Position numbers and translations under genes: made by a program. This document shows positions 33,843-42,441 of a DNA stretch of 64,000 bases, piece after piece. The DNA is taken from NCBI RefSeq assembly GCF_028206995.1, contig NZ_JAQLFL010000008.1, forward strand, positions 62,001-126,000. Reading direction: 5' to 3'. Numbering within the stretch: position 1 is the first letter of the stretch; each line of letters opens with the position of its first letter. The stretch is from Collinsella aerofaciens (GTDB taxonomy: Bacteria; Actinomycetota; Coriobacteriia; Coriobacteriales; Coriobacteriaceae). Below the pieces are notes generated by a model that did not search any database, had not been told where the DNA came from, and was given only the letters and a program-made list of their open reading frames with translations.

Positions 33843-34718
33843 ATGACGGCTGCTGCGGCTGTGGAGCCCACGGAGCTTGAAGAACTCATGAAAGCGCAGG
33901 CCGAGGCCGCGCGCGAGCGCGAGGTTGGGGATGCGACTCGCCCCACGGCAGAGGATCTTGCCGCCTCGCCGACGCGTATCGATGTCGAGGGCCTCGACCT
34001 GTTCTATGGCGACCACCATGCGCTCAAGGACGTGAATATCAAGATCCGCGACAAGCAGATCACCTCGTTCATCGGGCCTTCGGGCTGCGGAAAGTCCACG
34101 TTGCTGCGCTGCTTTAACCGCATGAACGACGGCATCAAGGATTGCCGCATCGAGGGCAAGATTGCGCTCGATGGTCAAGATATCCTGGGCGACTACGACA
34201 TCTGCCGCCTTCGCCAGCGCGTGGGCATGGTGTTCCAGCGCCCCAACCCGTTTCCCATGAGCATCTACGACAACGTCGCGTATGGTCCTCGCGGTATGGG
34301 TGTGCGCGATCGCGCTGCGCTGGATGAGCTGGTCGAGGACTCCCTTCGTCGCGCTGCGCTATGGGATGAGGTCAAGGACAAGCTCAAAGAGTCGGGTCTG
34401 GGTCTTTCGGGCGGCCAGCAGCAGCGTCTGTGCATCGCCCGCGCACTTGCCGTGCAGCCCGACATTCTGCTGATGGACGAGCCGACCTCGGCACTCGACC
34501 CTGTGTCGACGCTGGTGGTGGAGCAGCTGGCCTGCGAGCTCAAAGAGACCTGCACGCTCATGGTCGTTACGCACAATATTCAGCAGGCGGCGCGTATCTC
34601 CGATTCGGTCGCATTCTTTTTGCTGGGTGAGCTGGTGGAGCACGCGCCCACCGCGCAACTCTTCAAGAATCCGACCGATCCGCGCACGGCGGATTATTTG
34701 ACGGGACGTTTTGGCTGA
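33843..34718 (+). CDS. pstB: Phosphate ABC transporter ATP-binding protein PstB
   Basis: The protein has 291 residues. Walker [20 protein letters not shown], the PstB-typical [20 protein letters not shown], the signature [15 protein letters not shown] and [12 protein letters not shown] are all present. It has an N-terminal extension of about 45 acidic residues absent from most PstB. GGAGG lies 8 nt before the ATG at 33843. No pstS, pstC, pstA or phoU is adjacent; only the two-component genes follow, so the rest of the transporter must be encoded elsewhere. Confidence 0.9.
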   Translation: MTAAAAVEPTELEELMKAQAEAAREREVGDATRPTAEDLAASPTRIDVEGLDLFYGDHHALKDVNIKIRDKQITSFIGPSGCGKSTLLRCFNRMNDGIKDCRIEGKIALDGQDILGDYDICRLRQRVGMVFQRPNPFPMSIYDNVAYGPRGMGVRDRAALDELVEDSLRRAALWDEVKDKLKESGLGLSGGQQQRLCIARALAVQPDILLMDEPTSALDPVSTLVVEQLACELKETCTLMVVTHNIQQAARISDSVAFFLLGELVEHAPTAQLFKNPTDPRTADYLTGRFG

Positions 34719-34728
34719 TACCATCTAG

Positions 34729-34742
34729 TAAAGGTACCTTTA
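34729..34742. promoter_or_regulatory. Perfect 14-bp palindrome upstream of phoB
   Basis: TAAAGGTACCTTTA lies in the 64-bp gap between pstB and the response-regulator gene, with TAAGAT (-10-like) at 34746-34751. It looks like a dimer-binding operator; the regulator is not known. Confidence 0.4.
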
Positions 34743-34782
34743 GGGTTAAGATGCGGTCATGCCGGCCGCAAAGGGGTTCAAC

Positions 34783-35511
34783 ATGATCTATTACGTCGAG
34801 GACGATGACAACATCAGGGATTTGACGGTCTATGCACTGCGCAAGCAGGGGATTGAGGCCGAAGGCTTTTCGTGCGACGGTGAGTTTAAGGCTGCCGTGG
34901 CGCGACGGGTACCCGATGCCGTCCTGCTCGACATCATGCTGCCCGATACCGATGGCTTGGCGATTATGCGTCGACTGCGTGCCGATCGCCTGACGGCGAC
35001 GGTGCCCATCATGATGCTTACCGCCAAGGATACCGAGCTCGACAAGGTGATGGCGCTCGATGGCGGTGCCGACGATTACCTGACTAAGCCGTTTTCGCTC
35101 ATGGAGCTTGCGAGCCGCTGCCGCGCACTGCTGCGTCGCGGCGGCATGGTCAAGCAGGCGAGCGATGTGCTCAGCGTGGGCGACATCGTGCTCTCGCCCA
35201 GCCATCGCGAGGTGACCGTTGCCGGCGAGCCGCTTAAGCTCACCCTGCGCGAGTTCGACCTGCTCGAGTACCTCATGCGCAAGCCCGGCGTGGTTTTTAC
35301 CCGCGAGTCGTTGCTGCAGAGCGTGTGGGGCTGGGACTTCGACGGCGGTTCGCGCACCGTTGACGTGCACGTGCAGACGCTTCGCCAAAAACTGGGCGAG
35401 CATGCCAGCGCCATCGAGACCGTGCGCGGCGTGGGCTACCGCATGGCCGAGCCTTCTGCCGGTGATGGTGCCGAAGGTGACGACACCGCGGCCACCGCAT
35501 CGGAGGAGTAA
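34783..35511 (+). CDS. phoB: OmpR-family response regulator (PhoB-like)
   Basis: The protein has 242 residues: receiver with Asp50 (LLDIMLPD), PIMMLTAKD, DDYLTKPFS, then a winged helix ending RGVGYRM. A short acidic tail (SAGDGAEGDDTAATASEE) is unusual. AAAGGGG precedes the ATG at 34783. The link to PstB upstream and a PhoR-like kinase 3 bp downstream supports a phosphate-control role; the name rests on context. Confidence 0.82.
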   Translation: MIYYVEDDDNIRDLTVYALRKQGIEAEGFSCDGEFKAAVARRVPDAVLLDIMLPDTDGLAIMRRLRADRLTATVPIMMLTAKDTELDKVMALDGGADDYLTKPFSLMELASRCRALLRRGGMVKQASDVLSVGDIVLSPSHREVTVAGEPLKLTLREFDLLEYLMRKPGVVFTRESLLQSVWGWDFDGGSRTVDVHVQTLRQKLGEHASAIETVRGVGYRMAEPSAGDGAEGDDTAATASEE

Positions 35512-35514
35512 CCC

Positions 35515-36939
35515 GTGGTCTTCGCCCCCCAGGGAAAACATACGCTGTCGCACCGCGTTTTTGTGACGATCTTTGTCTGCGCCATGGCGGTTATCGTGGC
35601 GTTTACGGTGCTGGGTGCGTTCTTTGTGCAAAACACCTTGGCGGATGCCACGAGTACCAATCTGGCGCAGGAAACCGAGCTCATTGCTGCCGCTCTCGAC
35701 GAACAGCAGGAGCCCATCCCGTTCTTGCGTAGCCTTGATCGCGAGGACTTGCGAATCACGCTGATTAACAAGGATGGATCGGTTGCCTACGACAACGAGG
35801 CGTCGCCTTCCGCACTGCCCAACCATGGCGATCGCCCCGAGGTCATCGAGGCCTTTGAGAGTGGTTTGGGTTCCGCGGAGCGCGCAAGCTCTACGCTCGA
35901 CGAGATTATGCTGTATCGCGCCGTCGCCCTTGATAACGGCCAGGTTGTCCGCTTGGCGCAGGCCCAGCCTGGCGTTACGGCGATTTTGCTGTCGATGGTG
36001 GCGCCGATGCTGCTTATCGCAGCAGCGGGTGCGGTACTCTCGTTTTTTATGGCGCGCCGCGAGTCCCGTGCCATCATCGCGCCGTTGCAAGAGGTGGATT
36101 TGGACCACCCACGCCGTAGCTATGAGCACGCCTATGCCGAGATGGTCCCCATGCTTGAGCGTATCGAGTCGCAGCGCCAGGAACTCAAGCGCCAAATGGC
36201 GGTGCTAGCGGACAACGACCGTATGCGCCGCGAGTTCACGGCGAATATCACCCATGAGCTCAAGACGCCGCTTACGGCGATTTCGGGCTATGCCGAGCTC
36301 ATCGCAAACGGCATGGTCGAGGGCGAGGGCGACCTGCGCAACTTTGGCGGTCGCATCTATCGTGAGGCGGGCCGCTTGGCAGCGCTTGTCAACGATATCC
36401 TTACGCTGTCTAACTTGGACGAGGCCGAGCGTGCAACTGAGGGCGAGGCGGTGCCCATTGGTTCCACGGAGCCTATTGAGCTCTCGCGTGCCATCTACGC
36501 GGTTGAGCAGCGTCTTGAACAGGTCGCCCGTCAAGCGAATGTGACGATAAGTCATGAGACCAAGCCTGTGGTCATCGAAGGCGTGTCGCGCTTGATTGAC
36601 GAGCTCATCTATAATCTGGCGAGCAACGCCATCCGCTACAATCGACCCGGCGGTGCGGTTACGCTGCAGTGCGGCACCAACGACGAAGGCCATCCGTTCC
36701 TTGCGGTCGCCGACACGGGAATCGGTATCGCGCCTGAAGAACAGGGCAAGGTATTTGAGCGGTTCTATCGCGTGGACAAGAGTAGGTCCAAGGCGCGCGG
36801 CGGAACCGGTCTGGGGCTTGCAATTGTCAAGCATGCGGCCCTGTATCATCACGCCACGCTCGATCTGTCGAGCGAGTTGGGCGTGGGAACCACCATTACG
36901 GTGACGTTTCCCATACGGCAGGACGAGCCATTCGCATAG
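35515..36939 (+). CDS. phoR: Sensor histidine kinase (PhoR-like)
   Basis: The protein has 474 residues: two membrane helices (about 15-40 and 155-180) flanking an extracellular sensor domain of about 110 residues, then H box ITHELKTPLTAISGYAELI (His247) and ATPase motifs NLASNAIRYN, ADTGIGIAPEEQGKVFERFYRVDKSRS and GGTGLGLAIVKHA. This arrangement is typical of PhoR in Gram-positives. The GTG start has GGAGGAG upstream. A weak hairpin (ACGCCGCA/TGCGGCGT, 36965-36993) follows. Confidence 0.88.
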   Translation: MVFAPQGKHTLSHRVFVTIFVCAMAVIVAFTVLGAFFVQNTLADATSTNLAQETELIAAALDEQQEPIPFLRSLDREDLRITLINKDGSVAYDNEASPSALPNHGDRPEVIEAFESGLGSAERASSTLDEIMLYRAVALDNGQVVRLAQAQPGVTAILLSMVAPMLLIAAAGAVLSFFMARRESRAIIAPLQEVDLDHPRRSYEHAYAEMVPMLERIESQRQELKRQMAVLADNDRMRREFTANITHELKTPLTAISGYAELIANGMVEGEGDLRNFGGRIYREAGRLAALVNDILTLSNLDEAERATEGEAVPIGSTEPIELSRAIYAVEQRLEQVARQANVTISHETKPVVIEGVSRLIDELIYNLASNAIRYNRPGGAVTLQCGTNDEGHPFLAVADTGIGIAPEEQGKVFERFYRVDKSRSKARGGTGLGLAIVKHAALYHHATLDLSSELGVGTTITVTFPIRQDEPFA

Positions 36940-37134
36940 CGATACAACATAGATATTGATGCAGACGCCGCATTTGACTTTCGGGTGCGGCGTTGTTGTG
37001 CAATTTTACGATTGCTTCCGACATTTTTACAGGAGAGCCTGTTTCTTGTGTATAGAGTTTGGTCTCGGTAAAAAGATGCGATAACATACGGACAGTTTTG
37101 TCAATCCGAACTGGGGAAATGAAAGGCAAGCTGC

Positions 37135-37791
37135 ATGACCCTTCTCGAACTGTTCCAGCTGCTGAAGAAGCACCTCAAGCTGGTCATCACCCTTCCGGTG
37201 GTCTGCGCGATCGCCATGGGCATCGTGTCCTTCGTTGCGATGGACAACACCTATACCGCGACGACGAGCATGTACATTCTCGCCAAGACCGACGATAGCG
37301 GTCAGATGAGCTACAACGATCTCTCGGCGAGTCAGATGCTTTCCAACGATATCGCCACGCTGCTGGATAGCGATAGCGTTAAGAGCGGCGCAGCCAATGA
37401 ACTGGGCCTCACTGATCTGGATGACTACAAGGTGTCTGTTTCCTCCGAGACCACCACGCGTGTCATTACGCTTTCGGTTACCGGCACCGATGCCAAGGAG
37501 ACGGCTAAGGTCGCAAAGGCCATGGCCAGCTCGGTGAGTACGGTCGCTCAGAACGTCGGCGCTGCCCAGAGCATCAACGTTATCGACGAGGCTAAGACCC
37601 CCGAAGCCCCCAGCGGCCCCAAGCGCACGCTGTATATTGCCGTCGCGTTCCTCGCCGGTATCTTTATCGCAGTCGCCTATGTCGTTTTGGCAGACATGCT
37701 CAATACCCGCATCCGCGGTGCCGAAGAGGCAGAAGAGCTCCTGGGCATTCCCGTTGTTGGCCGAATTCCGGCTATGAAAGGTGGTAAATAG
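37135..37791 (+). CDS. Polysaccharide chain-length/co-polymerase protein (Wzz/CpsC-like)
   Basis: The protein has 218 residues. Two membrane helices (LVITLPVVCAIAMGIVSFVAM and TLYIAVAFLAGIFIAVAYVVLAD) flank an extracellular domain, and a Pro-rich DEAKTPEAPSGPKR motif stands just before the second helix, as in Wzz/CpsC. It works as the membrane activator of the tyrosine kinase encoded 2 bp downstream. GAAAGG precedes the ATG. No polymerase or glycosyltransferases are in the window, so the trio here may control a capsule encoded elsewhere. Confidence 0.88.
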   Translation: MTLLELFQLLKKHLKLVITLPVVCAIAMGIVSFVAMDNTYTATTSMYILAKTDDSGQMSYNDLSASQMLSNDIATLLDSDSVKSGAANELGLTDLDDYKVSVSSETTTRVITLSVTGTDAKETAKVAKAMASSVSTVAQNVGAAQSINVIDEAKTPEAPSGPKRTLYIAVAFLAGIFIAVAYVVLADMLNTRIRGAEEAEELLGIPVVGRIPAMKGGK

Positions 37792-37793
37792 GC

Positions 37794-38531
37794 ATGGCTA
37801 AGGCAAAGAACACCGACAAGCTCGTTGTACAGAATGCCGCCAAGACCCTTCTGGCCAACATCCGCTTTGCGAGCGTGGACGACCCCATCCGCACCATCAC
37901 CGTTACCTCCTCGATTCCCAACGAGGGCAAGTCTACGGTTTCCATTAACCTTGCTCAGGCAATCGCCACGAGCGGCAAGTCCGTGCTTCTGGTCGAGGCC
38001 GATATGCGCCGCAGGTCCCTTTCCGATATGCTCGGCGTTCGTTCGCGCGGCGGACTCTATGCGGTCCTTTCCGAGCAGATCTCCATTGACCAGGCAATTG
38101 TCGAGACGGGTCAGAAGAACTTCTACTTCCTCGATGCCGAGCCGCATATTCCCAATCCTGCCGACATCATCGTCTCTCACCGCTTTGCCAAGCTGGTAAA
38201 GGCGCTGTCCGCCAAGTTCCAGTACGTCATCTTTGATGCTCCCCCGGTCGGCACCTTCATCGATGCTGCCGAGATTGCCAGCCTGACCGACGGCACGCTG
38301 TTCGTGGTGCGTGAGGATTTCACCAAGCGCGAGGAGGCGCTCAACGCCATCGGTCAGCTTAAAAAGTCCGAGAAGGTCAAGCTCATCGGTACCGTTATGA
38401 ACTACTGCGAGACCGAGACCAGCGAGTACTACTACTCCTACTACACCAAGGACGGTAAGAAGGTGAAGAAGGGCTCCGACGATCAGGGGACTTCCAAAAA
38501 GGGCATCTTCACCAACCGAGCAAACGTTTAG
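37794..38531 (+). CDS. BY-type tyrosine kinase (CpsD/CapB-like)
   Basis: The protein has 245 residues. Walker A SSIPNEGKSTVSINLA, Walker A' VLLVEADMRRRS and Walker B VIFDAPPVG define a bacterial tyrosine kinase. The C-terminal tyrosine cluster SEYYYSYYTKDGKK is the autophosphorylation site. It acts with the preceding membrane protein and is dephosphorylated by the next gene product. Confidence 0.92.
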   Translation: MAKAKNTDKLVVQNAAKTLLANIRFASVDDPIRTITVTSSIPNEGKSTVSINLAQAIATSGKSVLLVEADMRRRSLSDMLGVRSRGGLYAVLSEQISIDQAIVETGQKNFYFLDAEPHIPNPADIIVSHRFAKLVKALSAKFQYVIFDAPPVGTFIDAAEIASLTDGTLFVVREDFTKREEALNAIGQLKKSEKVKLIGTVMNYCETETSEYYYSYYTKDGKKVKKGSDDQGTSKKGIFTNRANV

Positions 38532-38548
38532 TTGATTAAGGCTGACCT

Positions 38549-39199
38549 ATGCGTGACATTCATTGCCATATCTTGCCGGGTGTAGACGACGGCGCCGCCG
38601 ATCTCGATGAGAGCTTGGCGATGCTCGAGGCTGCCAAGCGGGCTGGTGTAACCAGAATTGTTTGCACTCCTCACTGCCGTGATCCCTATTTTGATTACGA
38701 CAAGATGTGGGATGCCTTTGAGCTGCTGCGCGATAACGCTGACGGTTTTCCGCTCCAGATGGGCTTCGAGGTCAACCATCGAAAGCTCGTTGAGCTTGGT
38801 ATCGATGCCGCGGAGCACTTGCATTTCGATGGGACCAACGAGTTTCTGCTCGAGCTTTCGACGCATGCCGATGCGTATGCGTTTAGAGAGTACGAGAACA
38901 CGATTTACGATTTGCAGTGCCGTGGCTACCAGGTGATCATCGCTCATCCTGAGCGCTATCGTGCGGTTCAAAAGGATGTAAGCGTGGCGGAGCGCCTGGT
39001 CGATATGGGCTGCAAGCTGCAGGCTTCGGCGGACTTTATTGCCGGCGGTCGCTTTGGTCGCGAGAAAAAGCCGGCACAGCGCCTGTTCGATCAGAACCTG
39101 TACAGCTTCATCGCGAGCGATGCCCATAACGTGGGTCATTACGATTGCCTGGCGAAGGCTCGCGCGAAGTTTAGCGTGCGCGGAGCTCATTTTCGCTAA
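38549..39199 (+). CDS. Tyrosine-protein phosphatase, PHP type (CpsB/CapC-like)
   Basis: The protein has 216 residues. DIHCHILPGVDDGAADLDESL and RIVCTPHCRD carry the metal ligands of the PHP fold; QVIIAHPERY and FIASDAHN supply the rest. CpsB-type enzymes remove phosphate from the BY-kinase. It lies 17 bp after the kinase gene. Confidence 0.92.
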   Translation: MRDIHCHILPGVDDGAADLDESLAMLEAAKRAGVTRIVCTPHCRDPYFDYDKMWDAFELLRDNADGFPLQMGFEVNHRKLVELGIDAAEHLHFDGTNEFLLELSTHADAYAFREYENTIYDLQCRGYQVIIAHPERYRAVQKDVSVAERLVDMGCKLQASADFIAGGRFGREKKPAQRLFDQNLYSFIASDAHNVGHYDCLAKARAKFSVRGAHFR

Positions 39200-39238
39200 A
39201 ATCTGTCCCTAACGTTCGCATTGAATGAAAGGGCAGCC

Positions 39239-39739
39239 ATGGATATCCAACTTAAGACGGGATGCTTTGATGACGCGGCGTTGGTGCGCCGCGTCATTTT
39301 TATGGACGAGCAGGGCTACGAGAATGAGTTCGACGCTATCGACGAGGATCCGAACTGCATTCATGTGACGCTCTATGTAGACGGCGAGCTTGCCGGTTGC
39401 TCGCGCGTGTTTCCCGAAGAGCTTGAGCACGCGGCTGACGCAGAGGCTCCGGTGTCGCCGGCGTGCGACTTGGACGAAGGTGTCGCGGCGGGGGAGACCT
39501 ACATTATGGGGCGCGTGGCCGTGCTGCCGAGCATGCGCCGTCGCGGTTTGGCGAGCAAGATTGTCGAGGCCAGTGATACGTGCGCGCGTGATGCCGGCGC
39601 CAAGCTCATTAAGCTGCATGCTCAGGAATACGTGCTGCCGCTCTATGCCAAGGCGGGCTACACGCAGATTGCCCCGGTGGACTACGAAGACGAGGGCCAG
39701 CCTCATGCCTGGATGGCCAAGCGCGTAGATGGCAGATAG
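39239..39739 (+). CDS. GNAT family N-acetyltransferase
   Basis: The protein has 166 residues. The acetyl-CoA-binding region is GRVAVLPSMRRRGLASKIVEASDTCARDAGAKLIKLHAQEYVLPLYAKAGY, the classic GNAT motif A/B arrangement. The VIFMDEQGYENEFD start resembles ElaA-type acetyltransferases. ATG 39239 follows AAAGGG; TTG 39221 is less likely. Substrate is unknown. Confidence 0.87.
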   Translation: MDIQLKTGCFDDAALVRRVIFMDEQGYENEFDAIDEDPNCIHVTLYVDGELAGCSRVFPEELEHAADAEAPVSPACDLDEGVAAGETYIMGRVAVLPSMRRRGLASKIVEASDTCARDAGAKLIKLHAQEYVLPLYAKAGYTQIAPVDYEDEGQPHAWMAKRVDGR

Positions 39740-39941
39740 GAACGTTCCTTTCCTGCCGGCAGTTGGGGACACTCCTTGGCAATTGGCGCATCAGAGCGCT
39801 CGGACATACAGTTTTTCGATTCCGTATGTATATATGCGCGTTAATGGGTTATAAAATCTAAGTCTGAACATAGCAGGTCTGCGATGCGGCTCGGGCGACC
39901 GAGCCGTTTTTGCGGACAGGGGTAGCGCGAAAGGACTGCAC

Positions 39942-41966
39942 ATGCGTCAATTTAAGACCGAGAGCAAAAAACTGCTCGACCTCATGATCAACTCCATCTA
40001 CACCAATAAAGAAATCTTCCTGCGCGAGCTTATCTCTAACGCGAGCGACGCCGTCGACAAGCTCAACTTTAAGAGCCTGCAGGACCCGAGCGTCAAGATC
40101 GACCAGGGCGACCTGGCCATTCGCGTCTCCTTTGATAAAGACGCCCGCACCATTACCATCTCGGATAACGGCATTGGCATGACCGCCGAGGAGCTGGAGC
40201 GCAATCTGGGCACCATCGCCCATTCCGGCTCCGAGGAGTTTAAGACCGAGAACGCCGAGCAGCAGGGCTCCGATGTCGACATCATCGGTCAGTTTGGCGT
40301 GGGCTTCTACTCGGCTTTTATGGTCGCCAGCCATGTGAAGGTCGTCAGCCGCGCCTACGGCGAGGATGTCGCCCATGTGTGGGAATCCGACGGTCTTGAG
40401 GGCTACACCATCGAGGACGGCGAGCGCGCCGAGCACGGTACCGATGTCATCCTGACGCTGCGCGAGAACGAGAAGCTCGATGCCGACGGCGAGGCCGAGA
40501 CCTACGATCGCTTCCTGACCGAGTGGGGTCTCAAGAGCCTGATTCAGCAGTACAGTAACTATGTGCGTTACCCGATCCAGATGATGGTGTCCAAGAGCCG
40601 CCAGAAACCCAAGCCCGAGGACGCCGGCGACGATTACAAGCCCGAGTACGAGGACTACCAGGAGCTCGAGACCGTCAATTCCATGACACCGATCTGGAAG
40701 AAGCACAGCTCCGATGTCGAGCAGAAGGACTACGACGAGTTCTACAAGTCCACGTTCCACGACTTTGACGATCCTGCGCGCACCATCAGCTTCCACGCCG
40801 AGGGCACGCTCGAGTATGACGCCCTGCTGTTTGTGCCGGGACGCGCGCCGTTCGATCTGTACAGCAAGGACTACGAGAAGGGTCTGGCGCTCTACAGCTC
40901 CAACGTCCTGATCATGGAGAAGTGCGACGACCTGCTGCCCGACTACTACAACTTTGTCCGCGGCGTCGTGGATTCCGCCGACGTGTCGCTCAACATCTCG
41001 CGCGAGACGTTGCAGCAGAACCGTCAGCTCAAGGCCATCGCCAAGCGTGTGGAAAAGAAGATTACCGCCGACCTTGAGGATATGCGTGACAACGACCGCG
41101 AGGCCTACGAGAAGTTCTTTGAGAACTTTGGCCGCGGTCTTAAGTACGGCATCTACTCGAGCTATGGCATGAAGGCCGATGAGCTCGCCGATCTGTTGCT
41201 GTTCTGGTCTGCCAAGGAACAGAAGATGATTACCCTGGCCGAGTATGCCAAGGGCATGCCCGAGGATCAGAAGGCCATCTACTACGCCGCCGGCGACTCG
41301 CGTGAGCGCTTGGCCAAGATGCCCGTGGTAAAGGGCGTGCTCGACCGCGGCTATGACGTGCTGCTGCTGACGCAGGACGTGGATGAGTTCACCTTCCAGG
41401 CTATGCGTGAGTACGTTGCCGCCGATATGCCCAAGATCTACGAGGACGATGCCGCCCGCGAGGCTGCCGAAAAGGCCGTGGCCGATGGTGCCGAGCCCGA
41501 GGTTGAGGATCGTCACCTGGAGCTCAAGAACGTCGCAACCGGTGATCTTGACCTGGCGACCGAGGACGAGAAAAAGGAGGCCGAGGACGCCACCAAGGAG
41601 AACGAGGACCTCTTTAACGCCATGAAGGAGGCACTCGGCGACAAGGTCGAGAAGGTTGCCGTCTCCGCGCGCCTGACCGATGCCCCCGCTTGCATCACCA
41701 CCGAGGGCCCGCTTTCGCTTGAGATGGAGAAGGTGCTCCAGAAGGGACCCGAGGGCGCGCCCGACGGTATGCCCAAGAGCCAGCGCGTGCTCGAGCTCAA
41801 CGCCAAGCACCCGGTCTTTGCCAAGCTCGTCGCTGCTCAGAAGGCGGGCGACACTGACAAGATCAAGCAGTACTCAGGCTTGCTCTACGATCAGGCCCTG
41901 CTGGTCGAGGGCATCCTCCCCGAGGACCCCGTGGCCTTCGCGGCGGCTGTTTGCAACTTGATGTAG
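39942..41966 (+). CDS. htpG: Chaperone HtpG (Hsp90)
   Basis: The protein has 674 residues. The N-terminal ATPase has NSIYTNKEIFLRELISNASDAVDKL, ISDNGIGMTAEEL and GQFGVGFYSAFMV. The middle domain carries RGVVDSADVSLNISRETLQQNR, and the C-terminal dimerisation domain is present. An acidic insert near 515-560 (EDEKKEAEDATKENED) marks the domain boundary. TATAAA at 39850-39855 may be a -10. No CIRCE element is visible upstream. Hairpins at 41978-42130 follow. Confidence 0.96.
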   Translation: MRQFKTESKKLLDLMINSIYTNKEIFLRELISNASDAVDKLNFKSLQDPSVKIDQGDLAIRVSFDKDARTITISDNGIGMTAEELERNLGTIAHSGSEEFKTENAEQQGSDVDIIGQFGVGFYSAFMVASHVKVVSRAYGEDVAHVWESDGLEGYTIEDGERAEHGTDVILTLRENEKLDADGEAETYDRFLTEWGLKSLIQQYSNYVRYPIQMMVSKSRQKPKPEDAGDDYKPEYEDYQELETVNSMTPIWKKHSSDVEQKDYDEFYKSTFHDFDDPARTISFHAEGTLEYDALLFVPGRAPFDLYSKDYEKGLALYSSNVLIMEKCDDLLPDYYNFVRGVVDSADVSLNISRETLQQNRQLKAIAKRVEKKITADLEDMRDNDREAYEKFFENFGRGLKYGIYSSYGMKADELADLLLFWSAKEQKMITLAEYAKGMPEDQKAIYYAAGDSRERLAKMPVVKGVLDRGYDVLLLTQDVDEFTFQAMREYVAADMPKIYEDDAAREAAEKAVADGAEPEVEDRHLELKNVATGDLDLATEDEKKEAEDATKENEDLFNAMKEALGDKVEKVAVSARLTDAPACITTEGPLSLEMEKVLQKGPEGAPDGMPKSQRVLELNAKHPVFAKLVAAQKAGDTDKIKQYSGLLYDQALLVEGILPEDPVAFAAAVCNLM

Positions 41967-42060
41967 TTAGGTAGTTGCGCGGTTTACCAAACCGCGTAAC
42001 AGCTCGACGCTGCCCTCAGTTCCGCCGTTCTAACGAACGGCGGACCAGTCGACGCTGCGC

Positions 42061-42156
42061 GGGCGCCAGAGCGACAACTTGTCATTCAAAGAGGACGGCA
42101 TGACCAGAAGGTCTATGCCGTCCTCTTTTCATGCCAATTTGTTCGCTCTGGCGCCC
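42061..42156. repeat. Nested long hairpin downstream of htpG with intrinsic terminator
   Basis: Outer arms GGGCGCCAGAGCGA (42061-42074) and TCGCTCTGGCGCCC (42143-42156) enclose a terminator-like stem AAAGAGGACGGCAT/ATGCCGTCCTCTTT (42088-42127). Two short hairpins precede it (CGCGGTTT/AAACCGCG near 41979-41997 and TCCGCCGTTC/GAACGGCGGA at 42021-42044), and TCGACGCTGC occurs twice (42004, 42049). Confidence 0.75.
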
Positions 42157-42200
42157 GCTCGCTGGCATTGCCAAAACATCGACGTTGCCGTGGTCCTAAG

Positions 42201-42256
42201 TAGTCATTGGGGACGTTCTTGTTTGACTAGTCGTTTAAGAACGTCCCCGATGACTA
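42201..42256. repeat. Near-perfect 20-bp-arm palindromic repeat
   Basis: Arms run 42201-42220 and 42237-42256 with one mismatch; core GGGGACGTTCTT/AAGAACGTCCCC, with GACTAGTC in the loop. It looks like a REP-type mobile palindrome. The remainder of 42257-42441 is AT-richer with a TATATT box at 42345-42350 and GTACATCTGTAC at 42315-42326, possibly promoter and operator of the next gene. Confidence 0.65.
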
Positions 42257-42441
42257 TTTGAATTGCTAATTTGTGCGGGTTGTGGTTTTGTGACCTGCTG
42301 AAATTTAGGATACTGTACATCTGTACGTTAACTCATCTTCGTAGTATATTGCTACCCGCAAAACTCAACACCATTGTGCTTTGAGACGTTAAAGCGCCTA
42401 CTACAATGGTTGTCGATAGTACGATTCGATTTAACGACAGG

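Noticed and set aside
39740..39941. A CIRCE/HrcA operator upstream of htpG.
   Set aside because: No TTAGCACTC-N9-GAGTGCTAA-like sequence is present.
39858..41810. A 650-codon open frame antisense to htpG.
   Set aside because: Same reason: Hsp90 motifs are on the plus strand and the antisense product is low-complexity Leu/Val/Gly.
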